From positions 4,805,501-4,869,500 of the forward strand of contig BSYQ01000005.1 in assembly GCA_030272585.1 (NCBI GenBank): a DNA stretch of 64,000 nucleotides, read 5' to 3'. How positions within the stretch are numbered: position 1 is the first letter of the stretch; every line of letters starts with the position of its first letter. Shown piece after piece: positions 41,395 through 53,233 of the stretch. A model generated the notes under the pieces. That model was not told where the DNA came from. It saw only the letters and a list, made by a program, of their open reading frames with translations, and made no database searches. Position numbers and translations under genes: made by a program. The DNA comes from Bryopsis sp. KO-2023 (Eukaryota > Chlorophyta > Ulvophyceae > Bryopsidales > Bryopsidaceae).

Positions 41395-42816
41395 CTTGAA
41401 GCAATCTCATCCAGAACCACATGTTGAGAGGATGTACCCCAAAGCTCGATTGGTTGTTGCAACATCACATGAGTGGGTTCCCTCGTGATTATCCTCGAGT
41501 CACTCAATTGACCTACCGCCTGGGAGGACCCACTGCCACCCAACCAGGGAACCGTACCATACCTCAGCCCCCCCGGACCCCCTGGACGCCCTGGCTCTCC
41601 TGGACCCCCTGGATTCCCCGGCTCTTCTCCCCCGTTCCCTTCCCTTGCAGCATTCGAAGAGATCCACGGCTCAATCCACTTTTTATAGACCGCCTTTGTT
41701 CTGGTGCCACGTCTTTCGTAGTTTGAGGGCAACCCAATCATTTGGCCAAGTTTTGGCCAGGAAATCTGCGGATAATAAAAATATATTTTTGATATACAAT
41801 AAAAATTAACTTTCCTACTTCAGCGATTTTGATACAACATGCTAAGAAAAATAAAAACAGCAAATCAAATATCTTAGCATTACGTTTTCGTTCGATTGCA
41901 CACAATCGTAGAGCCAACCCAAGTGCAATCTTTTTCCATTTATATGTGCTTCCGCTGCAATACCCTTCTTATCCCAGAAATCTTCGATTTCGTTCAAGTA
42001 ATCGTCCGCCCTTGCAGGTACTGCTGCCTCGGCAGGTACTCCCGCCTCGACAACAGTTTTATTCCCTCGATTTCTTGAGGTAACAATTGCCTCAAACAAT
42101 TTGATATCCAACCCAGCCCTGAATATCATAACAACTGTCTCAGAAAACACACACGAAAGGAATTTTTTTTCACTTACAAATCACCTTTGAACTCGTTTCT
42201 TTTAGGATTATCCATCGAAAAGCAAAAATATATATTTATATTATAGTTTAAACACGACGTTACCACAACATACCCACATGTTCAATGTCCTTAATGCATG
42301 AAGAAGCACCTCTTGTGGACATTCCTCCGCCATATAGTCCAGAAGACGATCAATTTCTGGTGGGGATAATGCATATGGACTCTTGTACGGAACGTCGACC
42401 TCAAAATTGAATTCCTCCGGCCACATGTCCGTATCCTTGAATGATGGGGCATTGTGATATTTTTTCATGCAATCCACCCACTTCGATAATATTTTTTTTT
42501 TCCCCTTCCCCTGAACTTTTACTTTTGTAAAAGACTTTACCTGTGAATTTCCAGCCCTGTGCTCATCCCAGGCCCTCTGGGCTATTGTTCTGACTTCTTC
42601 TATAACGTTACCTAATCTTGAGTCAAAGGCCACAAACGGTTTGGGGTCGTCAGGGCTGAACATGACCAAGAAACCGCTGGCCCCTGTTTCTGCCAAGGAT
42701 AGGCGAAACCTTTTCTCCAGAATAGAATTGTTTTTTGCAAAGGCGGACTCTCGCTCTTGCTTGGAGCCAAAGCGCTGGGGATTTGTGAGACGAGCACTGT
42801 AAGACGCTTTCGGCAT
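41395..42816 (-). CDS. ARID-domain protein encoded within the KDZ element (partial model)
   Basis: Minus-strand exons 42816-42264, 42134-41884 and 41765-41395 join in phase. Exon 1 (MPKASYSARLTNPQRF, ~184 residues) has no sure match; its FRLSLAETGASGFLVMFSP stretch loosely recalls a MADS-like fold. Exons 2 and 3 together form an ARID/BRIGHT DNA-binding domain: YLNEIEDFWDKKGI, INGKRLHLGWLYDCVQ, then WPKLGQMIGL and YKKWIEPW. After it comes a short collagen-like GGPGEPGRPGGPGG tract. The model is open at the 3' end (donor at 41394), so more exons lie further left. Its position between the two KDZ inverted repeats, opposite the transposase, suggests it belongs to the element. Its role is unknown. 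Confidence 0.6.
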
Positions 42817-43153
42817 AGTTCTGACGATCCGAACGAACACCACCCAAGCCCAACGACAAGACTAGCCTGAACCAAGAATAGAGCGTCTGAGTCTGGGTCC
42901 AACCAGTGGCGCACGATTTCTGCGAACCATCACCATAGGTGCAGCCAGGGTCGCAACCTTGGGGGGGCCAAAAAAAACTTCTACCAAAACGACTATTGGA
43001 AAGTGCGTTTCTGGGATAGAAATCCAATTTTTTTTCTTGACTGCTATTTTCTGGGGGGCCAGGCCCCCCAGGCCCCCCCCGGCAGCGCCTGTGCCCATCG
43101 CGCACTCGACCCGTGAAATCAAAGGAAAGGGGTCGAACCCAAACTCTTTGCTT

Positions 43154-43358
43154 CGCTCGTTGGGCTTTCTCCACAAACACGAAGCAAACACACACCTCTT
43201 TCCCAGCTCGCGTAAGGGCACCACGCGACGCACCACGCAAACGACGCACCGCTTTTCTGGACGGCAAAACGCGCGTGGGGCAGAATTTCCGGAATTTACT
43301 TGCGTGCAGCGACTTGTACGACATGTGAAATGCAGCCAGATGGTCGACGGATACCCCC
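43154..43358 (-). repeat. KDZ right terminal inverted repeat (205 bp)
   Basis: Reverse complement of 9375-9579 with about four mismatches and no gaps. The sequence just inside it (43050-43085) has a G/C-run hairpin, GGGGGGCCAGGCCCCCC. Confidence 0.9.
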
Positions 43359-46115
43359 TCCTTATTCGGCCACGGTAGCGGTGGGACGCTTCTGGTGTAA
43401 CCGCTACAGTAGCGGTCAAATCAGGGTCCCATCGCTACTGTGTCCGCATCCTTCCAGATCCTTTTTGGCCACGTATGCGCCAAGACAGACACGCACACCA
43501 GTATGACAGACCCAGACACCGTTACGCAGTTCGTCAGTTCGCGAGGCGACAGGGTCCCAGCATTCGGACGTCGCGGCGCTCCTGTGGTGGGGGGTGGTTG
43601 AAAATGTGAAAAGGCTGGAAAAGAGTGTACGGGGGTGGATGTAGGGCGTATGGCGGACACGCACGAGAGCCCGTTCATCGTTCCCCACCCCGGTACCGTC
43701 GGATGCACATGGGGAAAACAGCTTCTCCTCTTGCTTGTCGAAAACTTTCCTGCTGTGGTGGAGGGTGGTGAGAAAACCTGTCAACTGCTTTTTATGCAAT
43801 GGGCTGTGATGTCCAAGATCTGTAAGACATTGAGCTGGAACACAGACTGTGCTCATCAAGTCTGTGGGTTTTTCAAAGAAGCACACAGGCAGTGTTTGCT
43901 GAGCCACTCTTGTTGTACCCATGCAGAAAAAGGTGAGCCCAAAATGCACATTCTGAACGTTCCTTTGTCCGTTTTCAGATCTTGTCAGGACGTAGACATG
44001 ACTCGTTCTGGCTTGAGTTCCACTCTCTGTCCAATGTACAGGGCACACAGCTCACATGTAGTATTTTCCTTATTTTTTAGTTCTGTGGTTCCTCCGTGAG
44101 GAGCTTGCTGGGTACAAAGTGAAATGGAGTCGAAGTCCAAGCAAGCACGACTTGACAGCGTAGTGACTACAGTCACTCTCTTTAGGTAGAGCTTCCCTCA
44201 TGCACACACCCACAGAAATTAAAAAAAAACGAAAAAGCCTTTGTTGATGCAAAGATCCATGCAGCATTTTAGTGGAAAATCCAGCAGTGCGATTCAACTG
44301 CTTGCTTAGTACTAATGCTCGAAACGTTTCGTGAAGAAATGAATTTAAACATTGGATCGATGCCATCAGGCCTTTTTTATTGCCATTGCCCGACTGTTCA
44401 CTCGCAATTAATGTGATTTCCTCACAGAGAAATGTGCATTCTATTGCAGACACAGTTACATTTCAACATGGGAGGCTTGCAGCTGAGCAATCCTCAACCA
44501 GCTCGTCCGGTTCCAATGCGCCGTCCAAGATTACATAATCCCATCTTTGAGGTGCGTCTGGAGGTGTCTGATTGTGTTGTTTTAGGACTGTCAGAGTTGG
44601 CTCTGGGCAGAGTGGCGCTGCTGGCATCAATGGCGAGAACAAAGTATGGTAGTATGGCCTCAAAAAGTTAGATGGCTTTGTCAATCTTTCCGCCGGTGAA
44701 TGTCTGGACTCATACTCTGTTTTCACAGCGTTCAAGCAGTCATCCCATTTATTTTATTTTTTTATTTCGGGGGGGGGGGCACAAATTCTTGAAATTATCG
44801 TAGTAGGAGCATGAGTGCATAACATTGAATGGTGAACCATAATCCACCCAGTTTTGGGAGGGAGGCGTTTGCATTGGGATACCTCGAATGATTGGGCTGT
44901 GTGAACTTGTTCCATAGGGTGCCCTTTCTGGAATGGGATAGGTGCCCCAGTTATTTTGCATGTAGAACCACCCCGTCAGGCTGGCATCTCACTTTCCCTT
45001 TTCACAACGTGCGGCCTGGGAAAAGAAAACCTGAGTGCTGAGATGGGAGTAGGCTGCATGTATTACCTGGTACTGGGTAAAGCCAAATGACTTTGAAGAC
45101 CTCAGGTGTCGGTGAAATCATGGATAACCACCCTCCCCTGTCGGGTGGCAATACGAGCAGCGTCGTTCCTTCTACGCTGTCACCGACTGGATCCTCCCAA
45201 GTCTGAGCGAGCACTCACTTTTCGTCGTCTATGGGGTTGGATGAAATTTCAATAAGGACTGGCTGATCTCAGCAGGAACTCAGCAACTTTGGAACTAGGT
45301 ATGGTCCATTCAGATGCCCATGATTTGTTTGAGCTTTTGTTTTTCTGGGGGGAAGATTTGGCTTTACTGCTGCACATATAAGGGTAAACACACTGATGCA
45401 GTTGTTTCACATCTGTGATTGCAGGAATTTCGTAAAGGTTTCTATTCATAGTTGTGTAAGTTGGTGTTCTGTAGGGGATGACAGAGGAGATGCTCGCCAT
45501 GCTTTTTAGGAGGTCCCCAGGCTTGCAACATTGTGATCTCGAAACAGATAGAAGGGCCAGCAAGTCCAAGGTACGAACCATAGACTATGTTTCGTTCACT
45601 GCAAAAGACAAGACAAAAAGAGTGAGGCGTATTTTCTTCGTGTGTTGGAGGGGTACCGTTATGTGAATGATTCGACACATGCGGCTGCCAGAGCAGCAGT
45701 CCAATGCCTGAACGAGTAGAATTTCCCCCTCATTTCCACCTCAAGGTGACGTTTACAGAGCCTTGGGGGTCAAGACCACTGGTTTCAGTCAAATGATCGA
45801 CCATCTGGGACACAATCAGAGCCTGTTGTTCAGGAAGATATTGATCAGCAAAACCAGGAGTCTCCGAATACCAAATTCAAATGGTTACCCTTGTTTGCAA
45901 GTATAAGCCTGCACTTAATTGTTGGTCTTGTTGAGGGTATGTTTATTTGGCCAGGGTGAAGGAGGGGGTGCTAAGATATGGCAGTTTCACGAGGGGGAAT
46001 GTTTACATCAGAGCCATACAAGTGACAGATCTCCCAGGCCCACTCCACCTGCTCCGTCCGGAAACGTGACAAGACCCATTCACTCCAGGTGAGGAATCTT
46101 CTTGAGAAAAATTTG
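43359..46115. other. Gene-poor stretch with two candidate plus-strand exons
   Basis: 44450-44551 (34 codons, MGGLQLSNPQPARPVPMRR) and 45475-45570 (32 codons, MTEEMLAMLFRRSPGL) are each flanked by AG and GT with phase 0, so they could belong to one plus-strand gene. Neither is recognised. 43380-43440 contains an imperfect palindrome built on CGGTAGCGGT/ACCGCTAC. The rest shows nothing distinctive. Confidence 0.35.
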
Positions 46116-48375
46116 TTATATTGTTTTCCAAAAGACGGGGGAGGTGGCATATTGTGGCATGCTAAAAATGTCCGAGCTTCTCTGTCTTCTCCCTGCTTTG
46201 GTAAGATGGTGTGTTTTGAATTCGCTTTTTATGATCTTACCCAGGCCGTCCAATGACAAATTCTGCTGTTTTCTAAAACACTCTAGTGCATGTATGGCCT
46301 TTTGTTGCTCAACCCCAGCCAAGACCATTAGGTCAACCACAACCCCGATGCTTCGGAGTTGCTTTCCGCATTCCTCAGCCCTCCTGTCGCCTGTCAAAGA
46401 TTGAAAAAATTGTTGAAGATATCGGTAAGTTATCCACTCAAAATCGCATATGTACTAAAACTATAATTGGTAATTACCTCTTTGATAAGTGTTGTATCCG
46501 GGCTTTGGGCCTCCCTCGCAAATTAACTTGAGCGGCCGATGCTGTCTCCCCGCGTATTCCCACCCATCGAACCTATCGTAACAGGGAGGAGAAAAACCGT
46601 GAATGGTGTTCAGAATTTTAACTATCCTTTGTTTAGTTCTGTGGAAATGGTTGCATTGCTCCTTTCGTTGGGTTTGTAATAAAGTGCACGTCGTGTGTAT
46701 TGTAAAAAAGCCATCTTCATCATTAATAGATGTACCAAATATGTGCTGCAGCTTGGACAGGGCATGCCTTGTTAGAAAGGATACCGAGCGCTGGAAATCC
46801 TAAGATTTCTGGTGCCTTGATGTTGTGTTTGCGCTTCTTAGGAGTTGGTGATGTGGTCTGTGCGTCCACTTCTGTTCCAGCGGACGGAGATGTGCCCACA
46901 GTTCCGTGGACATCTGCATCCCCAACAGGAGGTGGGGTTGGTAGCCGTCTTCGACGCCGTCGTGGAATGTATGGTAATGTGCCAGAATTGTCTTGGAGAT
47001 CGTTGCTTTTTGAGGGTACCAAGGCTGATGTCCTCATTTCCGCCAAATTCTTGAGAATGCTCTAGCAGTTGGAATAAAAAAACTGATGAGAATTGAACTC
47101 AAAGACAACAGAGGTTTTCTATGCTGCAGTTGTATGATGTATGTGTTCACCTGTGTAGCGCCTTTGAGGCCATCCATATCAGCCTTCAAGGAAGCGAAGC
47201 CAACAGTGGAGAGAAGCGGATCGTCATGGCATGCAGCAGGTTCGGTTTGTCCACTCAGCTGTTTCGACAAAAAATTTGATTGACTGCTTTAAAAGGATAA
47301 CATAGGGGGCTGACCTGGCCAAGCAGCGACATGATTCAAAACTTACTTTTGCTGCAATAATTTGAAACGTGTCGGAGACTCGTGAGTCGCATGAAGCTTC
47401 CACCGCAAGCTTTTCATTGAGGACCGCAACACCAAACTGCAAATTTTGGCAGTCAGAAAAAACGAAGGGGTTTTTTGAGTCCAAAATTGTCATTTCCTTG
47501 CAGAAGTCCAGCACAAGCTGTTCCCATGCTGGGTACAAGGGATTGCGAAAAACTGGGTGTCGCTGGAAGACGGGATGCTTGCGGAAGCTGGCATGAGTCT
47601 TCGGCACAACAAAAGATGGTTTGTTAAGGTATAGGATTCAAGTAACAGTTGTAAAAATGCCTGCAACAAGTTTGCCGGAAACAACTCGCATTTTTTTGCA
47701 ATAACTTCATTGCTTTTAATGGATTTTTGGATAATCTTGATGTGCAAAAAAAATATATATATACATTATCACCTTGTAATGCGGTGCTGCTTGCAAAAAA
47801 ACACAAGCTAACTTTGAAACGTACTCGCAGCTGTCCTTAGCCTGGGTATCCCAGGCCATGTCCTTCAATACCAAGGCGGAGGTGGAGGTCGACTGGAACT
47901 TCGAAGAAAAGACGACGCGCTATGTAACAAAGGTAAGATTTAAAAAAAAACAAAATTGAAGGTTGTGTAGGGCAGCCCGAGCAAACCATCCCCCACAAGA
48001 AAAAATTGATAGTCATCTCTCAGAAAGCGTTGACGGAAACGATTGGCTAGAAAGTTTCCCAAAGTTTCTCCAGAAAATTCCAAAAAAAATATTTGTCCGT
48101 CCACGAACAAACAGCGTGGAGTGGAATTTATAAAAAAACTTGTGAGAATTCGTCTATACCTCCGAAGACGTAATAAATGCTGATTGAAACGGTTGCAATA
48201 CATCTGAAAGCAATTCAGCTGGAGGTTGTATGCACGTCCACCACGCCTTGAAATTACAAGGGTCATCCACGCCGGCAATCGCTGTAAGGACTCTCATGTC
48301 CGGCAGGTGGTCATAGGAAAGAGTCATGTCTTCCTGCGACTCTCTCCACTTCCCAAATGTTCTCTTCTCTTCCAT
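46116..48375 (-). CDS. Unrecognised multi-exon gene M1
   Basis: Start MEEKRTFGKWRESQED at 48375. Exons about 48375-48160, 47919-47773, 47598-47347, 47258-47151 and 47062-46735 join in phase 0 at GT-AG junctions. A less certain last exon occupies about 46397-46116. Visible pieces include NFKAWWTCIQPPAELLSD, YPAWEQLVLDFCKEMTILD and a basic IPRRRRRRLPTPPP stretch followed by KKRKHN, which looks like a nuclear localisation signal. I recognise no domain. Five consistent junctions make a real gene likely. The last exon competes with an open frame on the plus strand ending KIEKIVEDIG before GTAAGT at 46422. Confidence 0.5.
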
Positions 48376-48944
48376 TGTTATTGTCCTATAATTTAATAAA
48401 AAAATTTATTTGTAGGACGATAACAATAAAAGATAAGAGATGATTTGGGAAGTGGATATATGAAAATGTTTAGTCTACTTCTTATATATATATATATTTA
48501 TGTTATCATTATTTTTTTCTACTTCTTATATGTATGTGTATTTTTTTATTTTTTTTAAAAAGGTTGCACTCCGTCTGTTTTTTTAATATTTGTAATGACC
48601 TGAAGGACTATATTTATTTTTCAGGGTAGGGCTCAGAAATTCCCACTGTGGCATTGTGATGCGTGAATTTGTGAAGCTGTCCAGAAAGTGAATTAAGCAA
48701 GGGAGTTGGTCATCACGCATTGGTAAGCTTCGACCCTTCAGCAGTTTGTCTTTCTTACATCAGCCGGTGCGGAAATCACATTATAATCTAGCAGTCGAGG
48801 GAAATAACGTTGAAAAGATTTCCCTGGCCATCCCTCTCCTTTCGTATTAATAATGGGAATGATCTTTTCGACCTGCAAGTTCTGAACATATAGGTGTTCA
48901 AAGTTTCCTAAGCTTCAGGCATATCTACTGTGTGGATGAATCTC

Positions 48945-49165
48945 TTCAGGAAAGCAAGGAAATTTTTAAGGATTTTTCTGTTGGAAAGTCCAGCAGAGGC
49001 TCAGGTCAGTTTTCAAGCCGAAAGGCAGAAATACTAGGGTTCCGTTTTTTTTGCTGAAAAAGCCAGCGGGTCAGGGCAGTTTTCAGGCTGGAAGGCAGAA
49101 GTTTTCAGGGATTTTTCTGCTAGAAAACATAGCAGAGAGATAGATCCGTTGCGAAAAGGCATAAA
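48945..49165. repeat. Degenerate ~72-bp tandem repeat
   Basis: About three diverged copies of GGATTTTTCTGYTRGAAA ... GGGCAGTTTTCAGGC ... GGCAGAA. Non-coding. Confidence 0.65.
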
Positions 49166-49639
49166 TTTCCAGGATTGGGGGGGGATTCAAGTCTACCAAG
49201 CTTACCCACGGTGATGGTTTTTTTTTTAAGAAAAAGATGTTTCTTTTTTCGAAACACTGAAACAAACAAGGCAAGGCCAATTCTATTTTCTTTTCTATTT
49301 TTTTTTGGCTTGAAATGATGCGCACCCAGTCATGCTCAACTTCATCATTGAATCACTTCTGCCCATGTGTAGTATGTGTAGGGTTTCTACGAGCCCAACC
49401 TCGTTAAGGGCTCGTTTCATCAGCTTGCTCTGCGCTTCGAGTTGCAAGGGCTGGCTGAGGGAGCTAGGAGGAATTCCCCCGAAGGCCATCGTCTCCTTCG
49501 CGCTGGTATTCTCCGTACCGTTTTGTTTTTTCCTCTTCGGATTTAATTGTGTGAAGAAAAAGTCTTTGTGCCTTCAAATGCATTCAAATGTGTATGTACA
49601 ATTCAGAGTGTTTCATTACAATTCTGTAATCTTTTTCAA

Positions 49640-50665
49640 CTTGTTTTCAGTGGTACGTACCAAGGTCGATCGATATCTCGTGGATCGGTCACGGAAGTAG
49701 CGACGATATCGAACTGAGGCGGTGATATCTCAAGAACGTCATGGCGGAAGGCAAGTAAGAAAGCTTCGTGAGCAACGCTACATTTTAGGACGTCAATGTT
49801 GGGAATTTTTCCAAAATATTGCAAGTTTCCATTTTCGTTTTCTTTCCCTCCATTCGCCATCGTGCAATAGATGTCCACAGCCACCGGGCAACGTAACGAT
49901 GGGCAATAGTCTCTTGTACTCAACACCATCTTATCACTGTACTTGAAGCGAACAGAATTATCTGCCCTAATTGCACCAGCCTGGGCATCGAGGTAGAGAC
50001 ACCTGCCAAGTAGAACACAATCGTTTTTTTTCTTTCATTCACTTCCAGAAATTTGTTCTAGAATTCAAGTGACATTTAACAATACACAAAAATTGAAGTA
50101 CTGTGAATCGGGTAGTTTCTGTAGAAAGTAAAAAAATAAAGTACAAAGCGTTTTCTAATCACACGTATAAAAACCAAACAGCCCTGGCTGTTCGGTTTTT
50201 GAACGCGTCTGGAAAAAACCCGATCTACAGTACTTCAATTTTTTTCTTTATAAGTTTAATTTTGCACAACAGATTAATTTTTGCTGGTTATCTCACGCAG
50301 CTTGCAGGCCATTGTGGGCATCAAGATCTCCTCCCCCAACTGTAGACCCCAGTCCCCATAGGTGAGTAACAAGTGATGAAAATTCAGCCTCTGTCGGTTG
50401 GCGGCGAATCGTGCCTCTCCCTTTCTGTGCACTGTTTTTTTTTCGCTCCGCAATAGCTTCCCCATTATTCGTAGTCAACCACGATTGCATGCTTGTCAAA
50501 CTCCTCAATTTTGGTTTTTTCCCGTCGAGGCCCATGATAAGCAGTTGGAACTTGTTTAATTCCGCCAAAGAAGCAACCCAACTGGCCAAATTAGCCCGTG
50601 ATATCTAAAAAAACATGGTTGAATTTTCAGTGAAATGATTTTGTTTGTTTGTTTGTTATATTTTT

Positions 50666-50702
<37 letters not shown>

Positions 50703-52820
50703 TCCTTACGTGATATGTTTGTGCTTTGTTACGTCGTTGAGGGATCCCAAGCTTCGCCACGCCGCTTTCGCAGCAATTCTTCATCTCTTCAACAACCGAG
50801 GCGACGTTCCAAACCTAAAAAAAAAAAGGTAACAATTCAGCATAGCAACAAAACATTTTTCTTACCGTTGCGCAAAAAGGATGAAAACAAAACGAAATTA
50901 ATCAAACGATTTCTTATTAAATTAATTGTGAAATTGATTGAGCGAGAAGGCCAAGAGCTCCACAGAGGTGAGGGGGGGAAAATCTTGAATTAATCCAACA
51001 GTTTGTAACAGTTTTTAGTTTTCCTAACTTTTCGGAGACATCCATTGCTTTGCATGCTGTGGAATATGTGGTTTTAGTCAGGCTGGTTTCTCTTCTTTTT
51101 TTTCACTAATAAAGTTTCTTGCAATACTTGCAGGGTGGAGGCAAAGTGTGTGGAATGTTGCGATCACACCCTGATTCTAAAGACAAGGGAGGCCCAGCCA
51201 ATCTGTTCAAAAGGTGCTCAAATCTCCCCCCCCCCCCGAAAAAAATAAAAAAAATAAAAAATAGGGTCTTTGCCCCTCTGAAAAGCAAAGTAAAACAGGC
51301 AGTTCGCAAGTTACTTTTTCAGCGACACCGTTGACTTCTTGGGGTCTTAAATCCAGGGGGTAAACCGGGTAACATTGATAAAATCATCTAAGCGTTTTTT
51401 TTTTTTTTTTTCGTTTAAGCTTTCTATTACAAAAAGTATTTTATCAATAACAAGGAAAAAATAGTGTCACACTTTGCGATTTTCTTCTGTTGCTCTCCCT
51501 TTTTTCGTCTCCTTCAAAATTATCTCTAAGAATGCAATAACAGCTTCTTCACTCGCGAATAGGTGTTGGCAGGTCGATTCCCACCCAATACTGCTGGACT
51601 GAAGATCAGGCCTCGAGGCAAGCCAGCCCTAAAAGGTAAAAAACATAAAAACTTAATTAATAAAAAAATATATTTATTTTTATTCTCACTTTTGTTTTTT
51701 TTTGTGTAACTTCTTGTCGTGGTGTTTCGGGTCTTTGAATTGCGTGATTTTAAACCTTGACAAAGAAAAAAATCAGGTGTGTTTCTGGGTGATGGGAAAA
51801 CAAGAAACCGGTATGATTTTTGAGGGCGTTGTGGTACTTAAACGTCCAAACAATTAATTTAAAGATGTGGAAGACAAATGAAACATACATTTCCTTGTTA
51901 TATATATATATATATTTGATATCGAAATTTGGTACACGAGGCAAATAAAGTGTCGAGTGCAGCCCGTTTCATAAAAATATGTTATAGGCTGACTCAGAAA
52001 TTCATGTAACAAACTGTTAATGTCAATTGGGAGAGTCCTTTTTTTTTCCGAGAGAAATGTATTGGTGTCCCACTGTGGGTTCCCCCAGGACGTGAATTTA
52101 CACAAGGACTGCAACAGATTGGATGAAAAACTCCCGGGAATATCCACTTGGTACCTTATTGCATAGAAAAAAAAAATGATCGCGATCCCATGAAAACCGT
52201 CGCCCCCAGAAAAAATTTCTGCCGGCCAACAGCCATGCAGGTCCATGTGTTTTACATATATATACTGATATGTACATACACATAAATATATTGGGTGAGT
52301 GACCCAGGCAGCAAAGTATCTCGTGCTACTTCGATGGGAAGCGACATTCTTGGTAAGATCGATGGGGCAAGCAAAGTACCATGCAGTGGTGCGCTCTATA
52401 TTTTCCAAAACTGTGAACTGGAATAATTTCGCTATTACTTTCTGTTCTTCAAGTCCGATTGTGGGGTTGCTCCAGCTTGTTTTTTTCATAACATGCACAC
52501 TTTTTTGGTATGTATTCTGGCACTCATGTATCCTGTCTTAAATTTAATAGTTTGGGGGTGCAAACTGTAAAATAAATAAAGTGAAGGTAGACCACAGTTC
52601 AAATTTGGGAGAAGGAAATCTCGCATACCAGAAATTGGCAGATTCTCGGCCAGTATTTTTTATTTGTGTTACAAGTGTCATCTGAATCATGGTTGCCCCG
52701 CAAGAGGATGGTCGAACGGAATTGCTGCACAAAACGGAGTGTTTTGTCGCTGATGCCGTGTACAGGTGCCCCAAGCCCAAGGAATGACAAGATGTTGCTG
52801 GGAGAAAGCTTTGACATGGT
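49640..52820 (-). CDS. Unrecognised multi-exon gene M2 (tentative)
   Basis: 52820-52629 is a clean 64-codon phase-0 exon between TTTCAG and GTATGC (TMSKLSPSNILSFLGLG ... PRICQFL). Further minus-strand coding-like blocks follow at about 52480-52310 (LEEQKVIAKLFQFTVLEN), 51630-51500 (ASEEAVIAFLEIILKET), 50820-50710 (VWNVASVVEEMKNCC), 50605-50345 (LASWVASLAELNKFQLLIMG) and 49985-49650 (GAIRADNSVRFKYSDKMV ... DIDRPWYVPL). I recognise no family and did not prove every junction. The blocks may belong to one gene or two. Confidence 0.35.
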
Positions 52821-52857
52821 CTGAAAAACATGGAATGCGATGAAATAAAATGTGTTG

Positions 52858-52914
52858 AGAAAAAAAAGAAAAAGAAAAAGAAAGAAAGAAAGAAAGAAGA
52901 AAGAAAGAAAGAAA

Positions 52915-52947
<33 letters not shown>

Positions 52948-52948
52948 G
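52858..52948. repeat. (GAAA)n microsatellite
   Basis: Purine-rich GAAA/AGAA run of about 90 bp. It explains the artificial Phe/Ser/Leu-rich frames on the minus strand. Confidence 0.9.
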
Positions 52949-53233
52949 AATGTGGAGGGAGAATCTGAAAACGAGATAGGGGGCTGAAAAAATTGGGCAT
53001 GAGAGAGGAGATGAAAGAGAAAACAAGGGAGATAAAGTTACATAGGGGGGTAATGAAAAGGGTGCTTGTTTAATTTCTTCCATTTGCTTTAAACATGTGG
53101 TGGTCTCTAGCGAAGGTTTATTCCTGTGATGTGAGTTTTTTTCAACCAGTCCAGCTTGATTTTCAGGCACATTGTAAACTGGAAATCCATATAAAAAATG
53201 TGAAACACTTTGCACACTTTGTGCTTTGAACAA

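Larger units (their letters stand above)
9375..43358 (+). mobile_element. KDZ (Kyakuja/Dileera/Zisupton) DNA transposon, native length ~7.7 kb
   Basis: The element is bounded by 205-bp inverted repeats. It contains a KDZ transposase gene (+) and an ARID-domain gene (-). Subtracting retrotransposons A and B plus one 5-bp duplication each leaves about 7.7 kb, a plausible size for the superfamily. No matching 8-bp target duplication is visible outside the repeats, so the exact ends or the insertion history remain uncertain. Confidence 0.8.

Noticed and set aside
42650-43419. Minus-strand ORFs starting MSYKSLHASKF
   Set aside because: They lie in the KDZ right inverted repeat and are duplicates of the non-coding left repeat; the ARID gene start is further in.
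46286-46531. Plus-strand frame QPQPRPLGQPQPRCFG...
   Set aside because: It overlaps the M1 last exon on the other strand; the composition is low complexity. Left unresolved rather than annotated twice.
52544-53233. Minus-strand frame rich in Ser, Phe and Leu
   Set aside because: Its centre is the GAAA microsatellite. Only the 52629-52820 block is credible as an exon, and in a neighbouring frame.
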